Below are positions 1-11,580 of a stretch of DNA of 64,000 bases, in pieces. The position numbers were made by a program, and so were the translations under genes. Origin of the DNA: Limnanthes douglasii subsp. nivea (lineage: Eukaryota; Streptophyta; Magnoliopsida; Brassicales; Limnanthaceae). Within the stretch, counting starts at the first letter, position 1. Each line of letters opens with the position of its first letter. The notes beneath the pieces were generated by a model. That model did not search any database, was not told the DNA's origin, and saw nothing but the letters and a program-made list of their open reading frames with translations. The stretch is from positions 234,513,770-234,577,769 of the forward strand of contig JAUPFV010000005.1 in NCBI GenBank assembly GCA_036936605.1, read 5' to 3'.

Positions 1-1390
1 TATCCCTTATGAACTACCTCATCAACATAATAGAGACCTCCTTGTTCAGTACCACGCCCAATGATCTCCTTTGTACGAATATCCTGTAAAATGCAAAAAA
101 ATGGATACATAAGAACCACACAGTTGAGTTGTTTTGTCACTTGACTAACAGATAATAACTTTAAGGATAGTGAAGGAATGTAGAGGCAGTTTTTAATTTC
201 TATTTTTTCCGAAAAAATAATTGAACCTCCCCCTTTGACTTCACAAATTTCTCCACTAGCAGTCTCAATATGGGACTTCTTTGGAGATGACATGTCACCA
301 AAGTCTTTAGGATCATAAGACATGGTGTCCGTAGCCCCGCAATCAAATATCCAATTCATTTATTTCTCAAACCCTTTACCTCCAAGTTTTTCATAGGAGT
401 TCGCCGCCATTCCTCCAAAACCAGTGCCACTTCCTTGCTCATTTTTAGTCGGATCTTCACTGCCACTTGTAGACGAAGCCCGTTTGACATTAGATCTGAA
501 ATGCTGGTTATTTTTCTCCTTATAACCGTCCTCCCACCATTCTGGATAGCCAACCAGCTGGAAACATGTCTCTTTAGTGTGTTTCTTCATCCCACAATGA
601 GTGCAATACAACTTGGATTTATCTTCTTTCTCTTTGGATCAGAATTTAAACCTCTGTGCGGAATCTTTAGCAGCCAAACCCATTCCAATTTCAATCAAAT
701 CACTATCAGAAGAACTTGATTTTAGTATATTAAGCCTGGGCACTTCCCTTCGTATTGTAGCATATGCTGTTTCCACGGAAGGAAGATGGTCCTTTTTAGG
801 ATATCTCTCTTGACTGGTTCCAACTTGTCCTTAATCGCCATTAGCAATTGATAGAGTCTTTGTTCTTGAGTCTTCTTATTGTAGATCTGAATGTCTTCTG
901 GGTCTTTCATAGGGTTCGGATCTCGCCTATCTATAGACATCTAGATGTTCTGCAGTTTGTTCCACAAGTCTTCTAGTGTATCGGACCCTTGCCTTAATGA
1001 ATTAGCCCTCTTATGAAGGTCAAACACCTGTAACAAATCTGTACCAGAACCGTATGTGGTGGCTAACCCATCCCAGAGGGATTTTGCAGTGGGATATTGC
1101 GAGACATTATTCACCAAGCTGGATTCAATATTCTGAATAATCCATGTGAAAACACATTGATCATCTTGTTCCCACCTTGTAATGTGAGAACCTCTCCCCA
1201 TTCCCCCAATTTCTTTCTTCACCAGGTTTGCCCATAAGGCATAGTTGTCACCACCGAGTTTAATCCCTAGGGATAAATTCTCGGGGTTAGTTGTTTGTTG
1301 TTGTGTTACGAGACCATTTCTCAGAATGGCAGCAATCTGCATTGTTAATTCATCAGGGATTTGACTGACCACGACTTCATTGCCAACCAT
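1..1390 (-). pseudogene. Ty1/copia gag and start of protease, decayed
   Basis: Retroelement polyprotein read leftward from an ATG at 1390. The first 149 codons (1390-941) resemble the copia gag N-terminus (LGGDNYALWANLVKKEI, then AKSLWDGLATTYGSGTD). An in-frame TAG at 941-943 is followed in the same frame by more gag (EQRLYQLLMAIKDKLEPV). After further breaks comes a CCHC zinc knuckle (YCTHCGMKKHTKETC, about 560-605), which binds RNA in this family. After a stop at about 358 the frame continues into protease: NWIFDCGATDTM, where DCGATD stands at the usual D(S/T)GA active site, then the copia-type run ending in KLLSVSQ. The gene leaves the window at base 1, so integrase, RT and RNase H lie outside. 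Stops make it non-coding now. Assignment to copia is firm; lineage is not determined. Confidence 0.85.
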
Positions 1391-1428
1391 CTTTGTTGAG
1401 GATGTTCAGAATTCCCAGAATCACACGT

Positions 1429-1440
1429 GCTCTGATACCA
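1429..1440 (-). promoter_or_regulatory. Primer binding site, initiator-Met tRNA type
   Basis: Read on the minus strand this is TGGTATCAGAGC, the classic copia primer site complementary to the 3' end of initiator methionine tRNA. It directly abuts the LTR end at 1441 and lies about 40 bases ahead of the gag ATG. Confidence 0.9.
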
Positions 1441-1618
1441 TGTTAAATAACAAAGAGAGAAGTAGCCGCAGGAGGCGGCTAGGGTTTTGTGTTTATTAGA
1501 AAATATTCCTTTTTGTATTGAACTATTTTTTATATAATGCAAACCCAAGTAAGGCTCTCAATATATAGAGAACTTAGAGGCCTATACAAGGAAACTTAAT
1601 AAACTGAATATTCTAACA
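1441..1618 (-). repeat. 5' LTR of the copia element (178 bp)
   Basis: Bounded by the perfect 5-bp inverted repeat TGTTA...TAACA, with the primer site immediately inside and single-copy-looking sequence outside. It is short for a copia LTR. In element orientation it holds TATA-like runs (CTATATATT near 1560, ATTATATAAAA near 1530). The base run CTTTA at 1619-1623 would be one copy of the target duplication; the other lies beyond the window. Confidence 0.8.
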
Positions 1619-3189
1619 CTTTAATATACAAGAATTATATATCAATATATTCATATTTACCCAAAATAATGCTACTTAATTATAGATTCATTTTCATAAC
1701 TTAAAAGATTTTCTATCTCTTATACAATGACAAAATTCTAGAACCATAATGGATGATCGAACGTCTTAAAACTCTAAAAAAAATCTCTCTATCATAGTGG
1801 TAGATGTAATTAATGTTGTTGTATATTTTTCAATAATTTTGTACCTCTGTATAATATGTATATGGTAACTGAAATGTTAAAAAATGTGTCCACGTAACCT
1901 ACTGAATATAACTTGCAATACACAATGATCTCTATATTATATGTCTTTTTATACACCAACGTGTGTATTTTGGTTTGTTGTTTTATATTTAAAAATAATT
2001 TTAATCATTTTTAATAACAAATCCCTTGATTACTTACATATCTAGAAATTTTTGTATATAACAACTTCAAGACTGTTTTTGTATGTATACAACTAACATT
2101 TTCATTAAGGTCTATTTTTATTATTAACATTATATTCGAGCACCGACTGTTGAATTATGAAGACAACCTAATAAAATTTTCAACAACAAGAGTATCGATT
2201 CTTACTTTAACGATATGGCCAAAATATTTTATAAAAAAAGATTATCAATTCTTTGTGACATAATAATATTTAACTTATATAACTTGACATTCATTGTCAA
2301 ATATACAACTTTACGATTTATTTTAGATGTTTTTAGGCATTTTATTATTCATACAAATATCAAACTATCTAAAAGTATGTTTTATTGGAAAGTGATCATA
2401 GCTTTTCTTACAATTTTAAAAAAAATAATAATTATTCAATAGAAAAAGAATTGAAAAAAATATAATCAGCTAAGCACGAATTGTCTTTTACTTGATTGAA
2501 GGATTTTTCAACATCATTTAGACTTCAACTCTTTATCGTACCAATAAAAATATGGATGGTCCCAACCATATCAACCTATCACGTGTTTCATACAACTAAA
2601 ACTAAATTGATTTATGAACATACCAAAGTTGTGAGATTACCGTTAGCGTTCATGCAATCTTGACACATTTAACTCTCTTTTGATATGCTTCATCCTCCTG
2701 CAAAAGAAACATCAATATTTAATGTAAATTTCTTTATCATATTTTATTTTTGATGATTTTTATTATTGTGAAATCACCATATATACCTCACAACGTGTTT
2801 GTTTTATTTTTTCCTCTTACTAAGTAGCATGATAAGTCACTTCATAAACTGTTCACTTCTCATGTTCATAAAAATTAAAAAGTAACCATATCACAACTTC
2901 TTCTCTTAGTCCAATCTTAAGTTATTTTAACTTTGAGTTGATCGTTAACATCCTAAAAATATATTACTTTATTTTCATTTTGCGATTAAAACTTCATGGT
3001 AAATATTTCATCAACAACATCTTAATCTCCATCTTATTAAACTTCACAACATATTCGAGGTAATATTATTTGAGTGTAGTCACTATAACATTCTTATTAT
3101 ATTGGTCTAGACCATCAAAGTTTTAAACGAATATTTTGAAATAATTTTATAAATTTTCTCCCTTATTTTTGTATATGTTCTTTTGGTAC
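1619..3189. other. AT-rich intergenic DNA, no gene seen
   Basis: No reading frame shows a recognisable domain; the one plus frame at 2215-2442 is low-complexity Ile/Phe/Leu-rich. No terminal repeats were noticed. Confidence 0.5.
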
Positions 3190-4780
3190 ATGTAGTCCAA
3201 CCAAAAGACTTCATCAAGAAAGATGAAGAAAACAAGGTTTACATATTGTTAAAAGCATCGAAGAATGCACTTTGGGCATGCAATATGATGTAATTGCACA
3301 AGATCATGGCTATATGGTCTTTTTGGAAAAATGAACGAGTTATATTTGGGGCTCGAATTAGGCGTTGCGACCACTCAAATCGAATGCGTCGAGAAGCCTA
3401 ACGAAATTTGAAAGCATCAGGAGGATAAAGTTTTGTGACAAAGTTCAGGCCCGAAAATCCACCATTAAGGCCCTTTTTTGTTGTTTTCTTCAATTTTCTG
3501 CATTTTTCTATTTTTTTATATTTAATTAAAATACTTAACCACCTCTAATCGCTTCAAAATTGGGTTTGGATTCGTTTTATTTTGTGAGGAACAATCTATA
3601 ATTTTGGCGTAGGGGTTCGAGCACTTTTATAAAACTCTCTCAAATCCTACTTTTGCCGTCAGGGTTTATTTAAGTTTTTATAAAACTCTCTCAATTTGTG
3701 AATCAAATTTAAGTTTTTTCACTAAGTCTCTTATACTCTAACCTAGGGTTAGAGTTTATTTATTCTTTGTTTCTTATTTCTTATTTCTTGTTTTTTCCAA
3801 CCGTTTGTTCTATCTCTTATATCGTTGCCACCACAATATCAAACCAGATTTCACAATAAAAAGTTTGATTTTTCAGATATACTCAAAGGAACAAGTTGGA
3901 CTGAGGTCAATAAGGATCTATTTATTGTGTTTTTAGAAACTAAGAGGACCTACCATTTTTTCCCGTGTTTATTGTGTGAAACATTGAGAGATATATCTTA
4001 TTATAGTTGTGTATGTAGGTGATTTATTAGTTATAAAATATCACTTAACAATTATAGTTGAGTTTAAAAAGACATGGTAGGCGAGTTTAAGATGTTAAAT
4101 TTGGATAAGCTCTCTTATTATCTTGTCATAGAATTTAGCCCGAGAAGGGATGAAATTTCCATCAAGCATATTGGTTATGCTTGCAGATCTTGTAAAGCAC
4201 AAAAATAGGATATTGTGTATACTAATTGATCCAATATTGAGAATATTAAATACAATAGAAGAAACTAAGTTATGCTACGAAATATATAAGGATTTTTGGT
4301 TGTTTGAGATACTACTTGCACCCTAGACTAGACATGGCTTATATCGTGGGTAAGCTAAGTGGATGCATGTAGAGTCCAAGACAATCTCATGGAAGTGGAA
4401 TTAAATATTTACTCATGCATCTGAAAGAAACTTTAAACTATAGATTGAAGTTGAAATGGTGATTGACTATAGTGATAAAAGTCATAACATATACGCGTTT
4501 GATGAAAGAATTACATCATGCACGTATTTTATTATGGGAGTCTGACCACTACATGGAATAGTCACAAACTTCCCACCGTTGTATTATATTCATGTGAGGC
4601 AGAATTCATGGCTGCAACATGTGTTTTCTATCAAGTCATATGGATTTAGCTTATGGGGATTGAGATGAAGAAAATATTTATTCCTATTTATCATTAAATT
4701 GTTACTCCATTAACAAAGAACTTGATGTTTTATGTGGAAAGTAAGTGTATTATCTCACAATATCACTTTATGAGATAATT
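3190..4780 (+). pseudogene. Ty1/copia reverse transcriptase and RNase H remnant
   Basis: Several frames together give copia pol in the right order. At 3200-3300 QPKDFIKKDEENKVYILLKA matches the segment that normally reads QP.GF...E.KV..LKKALYG. At 4009-4080 YVGDLLVIKYHL matches the catalytic YVDD box, with the first Asp changed to Gly, followed by EFKKT. At 4085-4200 comes GEFKM.NLDKLSYYLVIEF. At 4320-4380 RLDMAYIVGKLSGCM matches RPDIAYAV..LSR. At 4550-4640 the RNase H end appears (LPTVVLYSCEAEFMAATC), then KN.MFYVESKCIISQYHF. Between the first block and YVGD there are about 700 bases instead of the expected 130 or so, so an unrelated insertion of roughly 0.5 kb, including the open frame at 3825-4022, is likely. 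Confidence 0.7.
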
Positions 4781-4784
4781 CAAT

Positions 4785-5837
4785 GAGAAGTGAAAAGTTA
4801 AAATTGAGAAAATTTATAAAATTAATTCACAACATCCATCCTCTCAATTCCAATGTTAGAATTAAGGTCTTCAATTGCAATCAAGTTTCACATGTCTTCA
4901 AACTTGATATTTCTCATGCTTAACTGTATGTAGGATTTTGGTCGCACCTAACAAATCATACTCTAAAATAAAATACAACTTAGCATATTCTCAATTGATT
5001 TTAATCTGTTCACTTTAATCAGGTTGTGCATCACATGAGCCAAAGGTTATACGAATTTATCTACTCACTCTAATTATATCATTATATCTAAGTCATAGAG
5101 CTTTACAAAGATCTTTAAACTTGAGCATGGTTGGTTCATCATATTTGACACTCGAGAATTTTATCCACATTGCGATTTGGCTGGATCTGGAGGTATGATA
5201 CAATTATTGAAAATACATTATGTTCATATTTCCCTTTCGTATATAAGTATTGAAAAATATGATATTCGCACTAGTATAATATTATTCGTTTTGGACTCAA
5301 AGTTCGTACAAATCTGATCCACTCCTAAAACACCTAATACTAGTTTATATGATTTATTATTTATATACTTCTGATCATTTTCATGTGAAACCGATTTTTA
5401 AACCAAAAAACTGAGAGAAACCAAAACAAAAAAATCGATATCTATTAAACAAATCGATTATATACTAAATTATTTCAGTTGAGTTCAAATATATTTGAAA
5501 AAATAGATTTTGGTTTCGATATTTATTAAAAGAATAGATTTGATTTTGGATATCTGATATAACCCTTACTCTATAAATACTGTACCTATGTAACTCTCAG
5601 AAAATAACGAATAGAAAGTCATTAAATAAGTCCATTTCATTCAGTCTTCGTGACTCAAAAGTTTCATATACACGTGTATTACGCTAAATGGAATTTGCCA
5701 AAACACTCATACACATGTTATACAATTAGTTTGCATGCAGTATTTGAATGTGTCGAATAGAGCCGCGTGTTAACCTTTCTGTCTGATTTGGCACTCGCAA
5801 TTAGCCTCACTCAGTCGGTCACCGACGGTATTCATTA

Positions 5838-5838
<1 letters not shown>
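4785..5838. other. AT-rich stretch, no gene seen
   Basis: No domain or structured RNA recognised. It leads into the microsatellite and the ubiquitin-like gene, so the last few hundred bases may hold that gene's promoter; nothing specific supports this. Confidence 0.4.

Positions 5839-5880
<42 letters not shown>
5839..5880. repeat. (TA)n microsatellite
   Basis: Uninterrupted TA run ending in TATTTATATATAA, about 60 bases ahead of the ubiquitin-like ATG; its end could act as a TATA box. Confidence 0.95.
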
Positions 5881-5884
<4 letters not shown>

Positions 5885-5937
5885 AACAAGATGAGAACAA
5901 ATGATTAACAAAATTTAACACTTTGTTTTCGACTTCA

Positions 5938-6252
5938 ATGGACGTTTTCTTTGAAATGCAAATAGGAAAACCATTCTCGATCGAGATCGGTTACTTTGAC
6001 ACCATTCTCGAAATCAAAGAAAAAATCCAGAAGTACCATTCCATTCCGGTACCCAAACAGACGCTAGTCTTGGACGGCAGAGTTCTTCAAGACGACGGCG
6101 ACGTCGGAAGCTGCACCATCCTCGATGGCTCTCGCATTGAACTCATTGTTCCTGACGACAGCAACAACAATCCTATGGATAGCACTACCGTCATCCCTCA
6201 AGTGATCGAGCAATCTCCCTTATCCAAGAAAAGGGTCAATGTTCTATTGTAA
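5938..6252 (+). CDS. Ubiquitin-like domain protein (short, possibly truncated)
   Basis: 104 codons from the first ATG (MDVFFEMQIGKPFSIEIG). Residues 1-76 follow the ubiquitin fold: the beta hairpin, then the helix TILEIKEKIQKYHSIPV, the QTLVLDGRVLQDD turn that matches Q..L.F.G..L.D, and a final strand SRIELIV. There is no C-terminal Gly-Gly, so it would not be conjugated as ubiquitin is; such domains usually dock on proteasome or p97 partners. After residue 76 the protein is a polar linker ending at a TAA. Bases beyond the stop resemble the helix of a second ubiquitin-like domain (next entry), so the ancestral protein probably had two and this copy is cut short. It may be a pseudogene; no intron is seen. 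Ubiquitin-like fold sure, activity not. Confidence 0.6.
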   Translation: MDVFFEMQIGKPFSIEIGYFDTILEIKEKIQKYHSIPVPKQTLVLDGRVLQDDGDVGSCTILDGSRIELIVPDDSNNNPMDSTTVIPQVIEQSPLSKKRVNVLL

Positions 6253-6410
6253 ATATTCCAACTGTGGCTGTAGCCGGCGTTCCTGTCAAGGTGAATCCAT
6301 AGGATAACGAATGTTTCCCGTGTTTTACAAAGAATTTTGTCTGTACCTGTTAAGGAGAAGATTAGGGAAATGGAGTCTGTAAATAATTATAATATAGAGC
6401 TATGTAAGTT
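6253..6410 (+). pseudogene. Remnant of a second ubiquitin-like domain
   Basis: Downstream of the stop one frame gives VPVKEKIREMESVNNYNIEL (about 6343-6402), resembling the helix and following strand of a ubiquitin-like domain. The preceding strand is scrambled by frameshifts. This suggests the gene at 5938 once continued as a two-domain protein. Confidence 0.4.
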
Positions 6411-6485
6411 TTATCTGTATTTCTTATATCTATTAGCAACAAGTTTTTAAACAATTATTATACATATTTTAAAAATTAAATATCA

Positions 6486-7403
6486 AACCCCATGGCTTCC
6501 AATCGTTCTTAGCTTCACGTTCTTCACTCTTCAGGCGTGACACTTACTGCCTGCGGCATTGCCGCAGCAAGCTGCTCCAATACTTTTCCCTCCCCGCCTT
6601 CTACAGGTTCATTAATCAATCGAAGAAAATCAGCTTGATGCTCTTGAATCATACTCATTAGTTGAGGATTTTGTTTACCCAATTCTTGAAGCATTGGGTG
6701 TAATATTTGTGGATTGGCCTGCACCATACTTGGCAGAGTTTGGAACTGCTGACTATAACGTAAAAACTCGAGAGAGTACCGGCCTACCGGGACCAGTAAC
6801 TCCTGCAACCATGTCAGGAAGTCCCTAGGGGAAGAGGTCCAAAGGATTTGCATTGGGCCCACTTTGAGGTAATTGTCCCTGGAGGAATCTCGTTTTGCCC
6901 AATGACAGGGTTTCGAGCCACAGGCAGAACTTCTGCTTGCTACGGGATACCAGAATATAAACATTCAACAGCATCCCTGTCCCAGGAACCTCCACCCATG
7001 TCAAAAATTTGCCGGATTGTTCCCTCAAAGTTGTTTACTGCAGCAAGATTTGATGCTGCTTGGCCGTAGTTATCAGTTTGAGACGGCGTAGTATCTGTCG
7101 AGACAAGCACTGGAGAAGAAGCACTACCAGAGACGGTGGACGGTGTCGTTGCAGGTGCTGGAACACTTGATATGGGAGCCTTAGCTGTAGGAGTAGCCTC
7201 ACCGGATGGACTCTTACTCATTGTTATCATAAATTCATAATCACAATTCACAAAGAAGCTATGTTCAGTGACTTTGTTTTTCGTGCCTTGTTTAAGAACC
7301 TTTCCCTGGTATATAAACATCTGTTTCAATGTTTCACTTGGATATCCAAAGTAGTTAATATCCAAATTAGTTACCTTTAGAGTTTTAATTAAGGATCCAG
7401 ACT
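6486..7403 (-). pseudogene. RAD23 (UV excision repair / proteasome shuttle) pseudogene
   Basis: RAD23 proteins carry ubiquitylated cargo to the proteasome and stabilise XPC/RAD4. Their order is UBL, UBA1, XPC-binding/STI1, UBA2, and all four are traceable here leftward. [14 protein letters not shown] then [14 protein letters not shown] (7400-7290). Ser/Thr/Pro linker: 7230-7080. UBA1: [20 protein letters not shown] joined directly to [10 protein letters not shown] (about 7040-6945), missing about 15 residues of the domain core. A frameshifted [11 protein letters not shown] linker follows. STI1: [18 protein letters not shown] and [12 protein letters not shown] (6790-6650), then [22 protein letters not shown] is followed by a stop; RLEAMGFD, the start of UBA2, is visible at 6487-6510 and the rest is lost. 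Domains run on without introns, although plant RAD23 genes have several, so a retroposed copy is likely. Confidence 0.85.
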
Positions 7404-7541
7404 CTATTTAACCTACACATGTGTGTTTATATATGAAATAGCTGTCAAATAATTGATGATATTTTAAATATTTATTTAAAAATAAATTTGATATTGGATA
7501 TAACCCTTAATTTATAAATAAAAATTATTGGATAATATTGA

Positions 7542-7542
<1 letters not shown>

Positions 7543-7582
<40 letters not shown>
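7543..7582. repeat. (AAT)n microsatellite
   Basis: About 13 uninterrupted AAT units. Confidence 0.95.
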
Positions 7583-7583
<1 letters not shown>

Positions 7584-8279
7584 TGTTTTTTTTTTAAATC
7601 ATCTATTTGTGATCCCGTCTTATATTATTTTAATTGGGGGTGGAGAATAAATACGTCACTTTCAAAAATCAGAAAATAAGAACCAAAAGCCAAAAAAAAA
7701 AATCCATTTGTTTTCAAATTTCAATTTAACGTGAAGATTCACCCTCTTGATAAGTTTCATATCCTTATGATGACATTGACATTCATCGTCAATACATTCA
7801 AAGGTTTGCATATAGTATTTATACCGTCTTGAATCACTGACCTCGTTTCTTTCTGAACTATGTTAATTAGACTAACTCACTCGGTCACATGGTCACCCTT
7901 ATCAATTTAGGATACCCCTAAATTACCCTTCAATTTCTATTTGAGTACTTGAATAAAGTCTCAATTTTGAATTTTTTTTTTCCAAAACATGTCTCTTTCA
8001 ACATAAAATTGGTTCTGAAACAGTTATCAGTTGATATTGTTTTCTACGTATCTGTAACTATTTTACATTCCAAATAAAATCAATCTTATTATCGAAATTT
8101 TGGATCCAGCTTCCACATATAAAAATTAATACAGTATCACCCGATTAAAGTTCTATCAATGTATAAATCTTATAATTTTGTCTACCTGAGAAGAAGAGTA
8201 AAGTAACATTCAAAGTCGAATTTTGTTCAGAATATACTTCTATAATAACAAACAGTATGCGTCTATGTCTATGATTCCA

Positions 8280-8280
8280 C

Positions 8281-8328
<48 letters not shown>

Positions 8329-8338
8329 TTATTTATTT
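8280..8338. repeat. (TA)n then (ATTT)n microsatellite
   Basis: A TA run of about 44 bases passes straight into four ATTT units, a compound microsatellite. Confidence 0.95.
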
Positions 8339-8809
8339 GTATCCCTATAAGAGGGAAGTAATGGAATGGATAACCTACGTAATTTAATTATATTTTAATT
8401 TTAACACATAATTTAACTATTGAATTTTATGTTTATTCTCGTAAATTGAGATTTGGATACAATTTATAATTGATTTTTCTATTAATATTATAAACTCGAA
8501 AAATTTAATTTAATTTAATTTATGGGAAATCGCATCTAAAATACCTACTCAATTGCATCTAATATTTAAGCTTCTTTTTATCACTACTTAATACCTATCT
8601 CAACTATTATATATCCAACATTTTTTTAATATCCACACTACCTTTACCAACTATATAAGGATAATTTTATGTTTTCTTTCCTTTTTTTCTAGTTTTTAAA
8701 GATTTGAAATTTTGAAGCCGCTTTCTAACCACCTAACCCTATGACCAACAAAAACCACCATGAACCACCAAAAATTCACAATTTTCAAGTGATCGACTAG
8801 TTTAAGGTT

Positions 8810-8810
<1 letters not shown>

Positions 8811-8843
<33 letters not shown>
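8811..8843. repeat. (TA)n microsatellite
   Basis: A TA run of about 32 bases. Confidence 0.95.
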
Positions 8844-8845
<2 letters not shown>

Positions 8846-9344
8846 CTTGATATAAAATGCATCCAAGTACTACTTTCCACGTACAGGAGCTGATCATACG
8901 TTCATGGAGTTTTTGCAACCTCTGCTCTTTTTATCTTACGCGTTTCTGTTAGCTAATGTTGTTTAACTACTGATTGCGAGGTTATTTCTTGATTTTCTGA
9001 GTTGAGATATGTGTTATTCTACTTGTTCGTGAGTTAGTAAAGTTAGTTCGACCCACTTTCATTGTGCTTTGGTTTTTTTTTTTCCGAGCAATTGTTTGGT
9101 ATTATGTTAATCTAAAGCGTTGATCGTTGTTTAACTAGTTATATACTAGTTTTTAGTGTATTTGATGTTGATTCTGAAAGTGAAACAATATATAGACTAT
9201 GAGTTTTAGGTGTCCATGCATTCGTGACAGAGATGTGAGTTGTTTGGGGAATTCGTGCGAATTGTTTGATGTTTTTTTATGTAGAAGATGTGAATTGTGT
9301 TAAATAAGGATGCGAATTGTGTACATTATGTTGAGAAACTAAAT

Positions 9345-9800
9345 GTTGCAATAGGGTTGCAAACAACTCTCAAATTATGGAGTTGAAACAACTCTCAAAT
9401 AATATAGTTATTATCAAATCTCATAATATAGAGTTGTAAACAACTCTCATATTATATAGAGTTGCAGACAACTCTCAGATAATAGAGTTAAAACAACTCT
9501 CATATTATAGAGTTGCAGACAAGTCTCAGATAATAGAGTTGAAACAACTCTCACATATTAGAGTTGTAAACAACTCTTAGAGTATAGAGTTGCAAACAAC
9601 TCTCAGATAATAGAATTGCAGACAATTTTCATGAAATTGAGTTGTAAAAAACTCTCAAGAAATAGAGTTGTAAACAACTCTCAGCGTATAGAGTTGTAAC
9701 CAACTCCCATAATAATATGTTGCAGACAACTCTCAAATAATAGAGTTGAAACAACTATCAGCTTATAGAGTTACAAACAACTCTCATGAAATAGAGTTTT
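9345..9800. repeat. Tandem array of GAGTTG/CAACTC hairpins, 5' array
   Basis: More than a dozen degenerate units of about 25-30 bases with consensus AGAGTTGyAAACAACTCTCA followed by gATAAT. Each unit contains a 6-bp inverted repeat GAGTTG-4-CAACTC, so each can fold as a small hairpin. The same unit recurs in the transposase intron and on its 3' side. Confidence 0.9.
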
Positions 9801-11062
9801 TATGGGTCATTAAAATATATCTAAGTGTTGCATCATATTGCGAGTTGTTCAATTATAGTACTGAGAGTTGTTTATTTATGGTAGTGTAAATTGTATGCTA
9901 TCACTAACTTGCCACGTGACTATTTTATAATTGTTCAATGCAGGGTAAGATATGTCTAAATCACGAGTTTATATTTTAAAACATGGTCACCAAACTGCAA
10001 TTGTGCCTTTCATGGAGTTTGAAAACTTTCAAAGTATCCAAGAGTACATGGAGAGCACATGGTAGGAGCTGGTCAGAGGTAACTACCTAATTACCTACTC
10101 TTACGAGGATCACAAGAATTGTTTCTTTAATAATGAGAAAGATTTTGTTGGTTTTGAACTATATCTTGATTTGGAGAGTTTGAAACGGTTTAGTTTTCTC
10201 ATAGAACAACAAGTCCTTGATAAAGGTTATGGTGATAAGGGTTATGGTCAAAAGCGTAAAAAACCTAGTATAAATTTGGTTAACCCTCTCATAATCAACT
10301 AACTAGCGGGGATAGTAGTAACGGTTTAGTTAATTCTGATCAGAGAAAAAAAAAACTTGCTACTACTGGTTAGGCTGATGATATTACAGGAGTTGGTCAA
10401 GCTTTCGAAGAAGGGGCTGCAGCTCTAACGTTATCTTTGTGCCGATATTCTTTAGAGCGTGATTTTTCTTTCAAATACATGCACAATACAGCAAACAAGA
10501 TCATTGCTTATTGTGAAAATAAATTCACAAACGGATGCAAATGGAGACTTTACGCATCAACTAATTCCGACATCGGATTAATGACGATTAAGAGATATAT
10601 TGCGCACCATACTTGCAGTATCATTATCTCCCACAAACATAAGAGGTATAGGCATTTGACATCACATTTGATTGTTGAGGAAATTCATGACTCTATTCGG
10701 GCATGTCATTTGTTGACAGTCAAAACCATACAATCTTCTGTTAAACAAGATTACGGTCTAGACATCTCTTAACGTTTGTCATGGAATGCTTTGGAGAAGG
10801 CAAGGAGGGGAGTTTTCAGAGATAGTTCAAGTTCTTTTGGTTTACTAAGGGGGTACTTCAAACAATTGAAGAGTCGCGATATTACTACCGACTGCCAGTT
10901 GGAATTATCATTTGTAAACATTTTCAATTGTTATTTTATAGTTTTTGGTCCATGTTCAAGGTTTCTATTCATGCCATCCAATGTTATATGTCGATGGAAC
11001 CCGCTTATACGACAAATATAAGGGTGTATTTCTTTCTACCATAGGAAAGGACGACACCAACG

Positions 11063-11580
11063 GTTAGTTTTATACTTCTCTTATAATTTGATGGATTATT
11101 AGGCTTGTGTAAAAATTGTAAGCAACTCTCATATTATAAGTTGTTAACAACTTCTAGATTATAGATAACTAGTATATTTTTGTAACAGCTCTCAGATAAT
11201 AAGTTGTAAACAACTCCCGGTATAGAGTTGCAAACAACTATCAGATAATAGTTGTAAACAACTCCCAGATTATAGATCATTTGTATACTGTTGCAAACAA
11301 CTCTCAGATAATAAGTTGCAAACAACTCTCAGATAATAAGTTGCAAACAACTCTCAGTATAGAGTTACAAACAACTCTCAGATAATAGAGTTGCAAACAA
11401 CTCCCAGATTATAGATCATTGGTATACTGTTGCAAACAACTCTCCAGATAATAAGTTCCAAACAACTCCTAGTATATACCTTGGATTTGTGTTCATTTTG
11501 ATGCTAAATTTATTGTGACTTGTTTTTATAATTGATTGTGCTTTAGTGCAATTTTTGACCATGTTTGTCATGTATTCCAG
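11063..11580 (+). other. Intron of the MULE transposase gene
   Basis: Starts GTTAGT and ends TGTATTCCAG, precisely between GKDDTNG and LFIVVIG, which are adjacent in MULE transposases. About 360 of its 518 bases are hairpin repeat. Confidence 0.75.
11113..11478. repeat. GAGTTG/CAACTC hairpin array inside the intron
   Basis: At least ten units of the same repeat as at 9345-9800, with consensus GTTGCAAACAACTCTCAGAT, some with the variant CAACTCCCAGATTATAGATC. Confidence 0.9.

Larger units (their letters stand above)
7404..9340. other. Non-coding stretch with microsatellites
   Basis: No gene recognised. It contains an (AAT)n run, two (TA)n runs and otherwise AT-rich DNA. The right part, from about 8870, may be 5' flank or 5' transcribed region of the MULE-like gene that follows. 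Confidence 0.5.

Noticed and set aside
3825..4022. Host gene exon (65-codon frame)
   Set aside because: Its end overlaps the copia YVGD block in another frame and the start matches nothing I know; more likely part of the insertion in the remnant.
9345..9800. CRISPR array
   Set aside because: Units are adjacent and degenerate with no unique spacers, and this is plant nuclear DNA.
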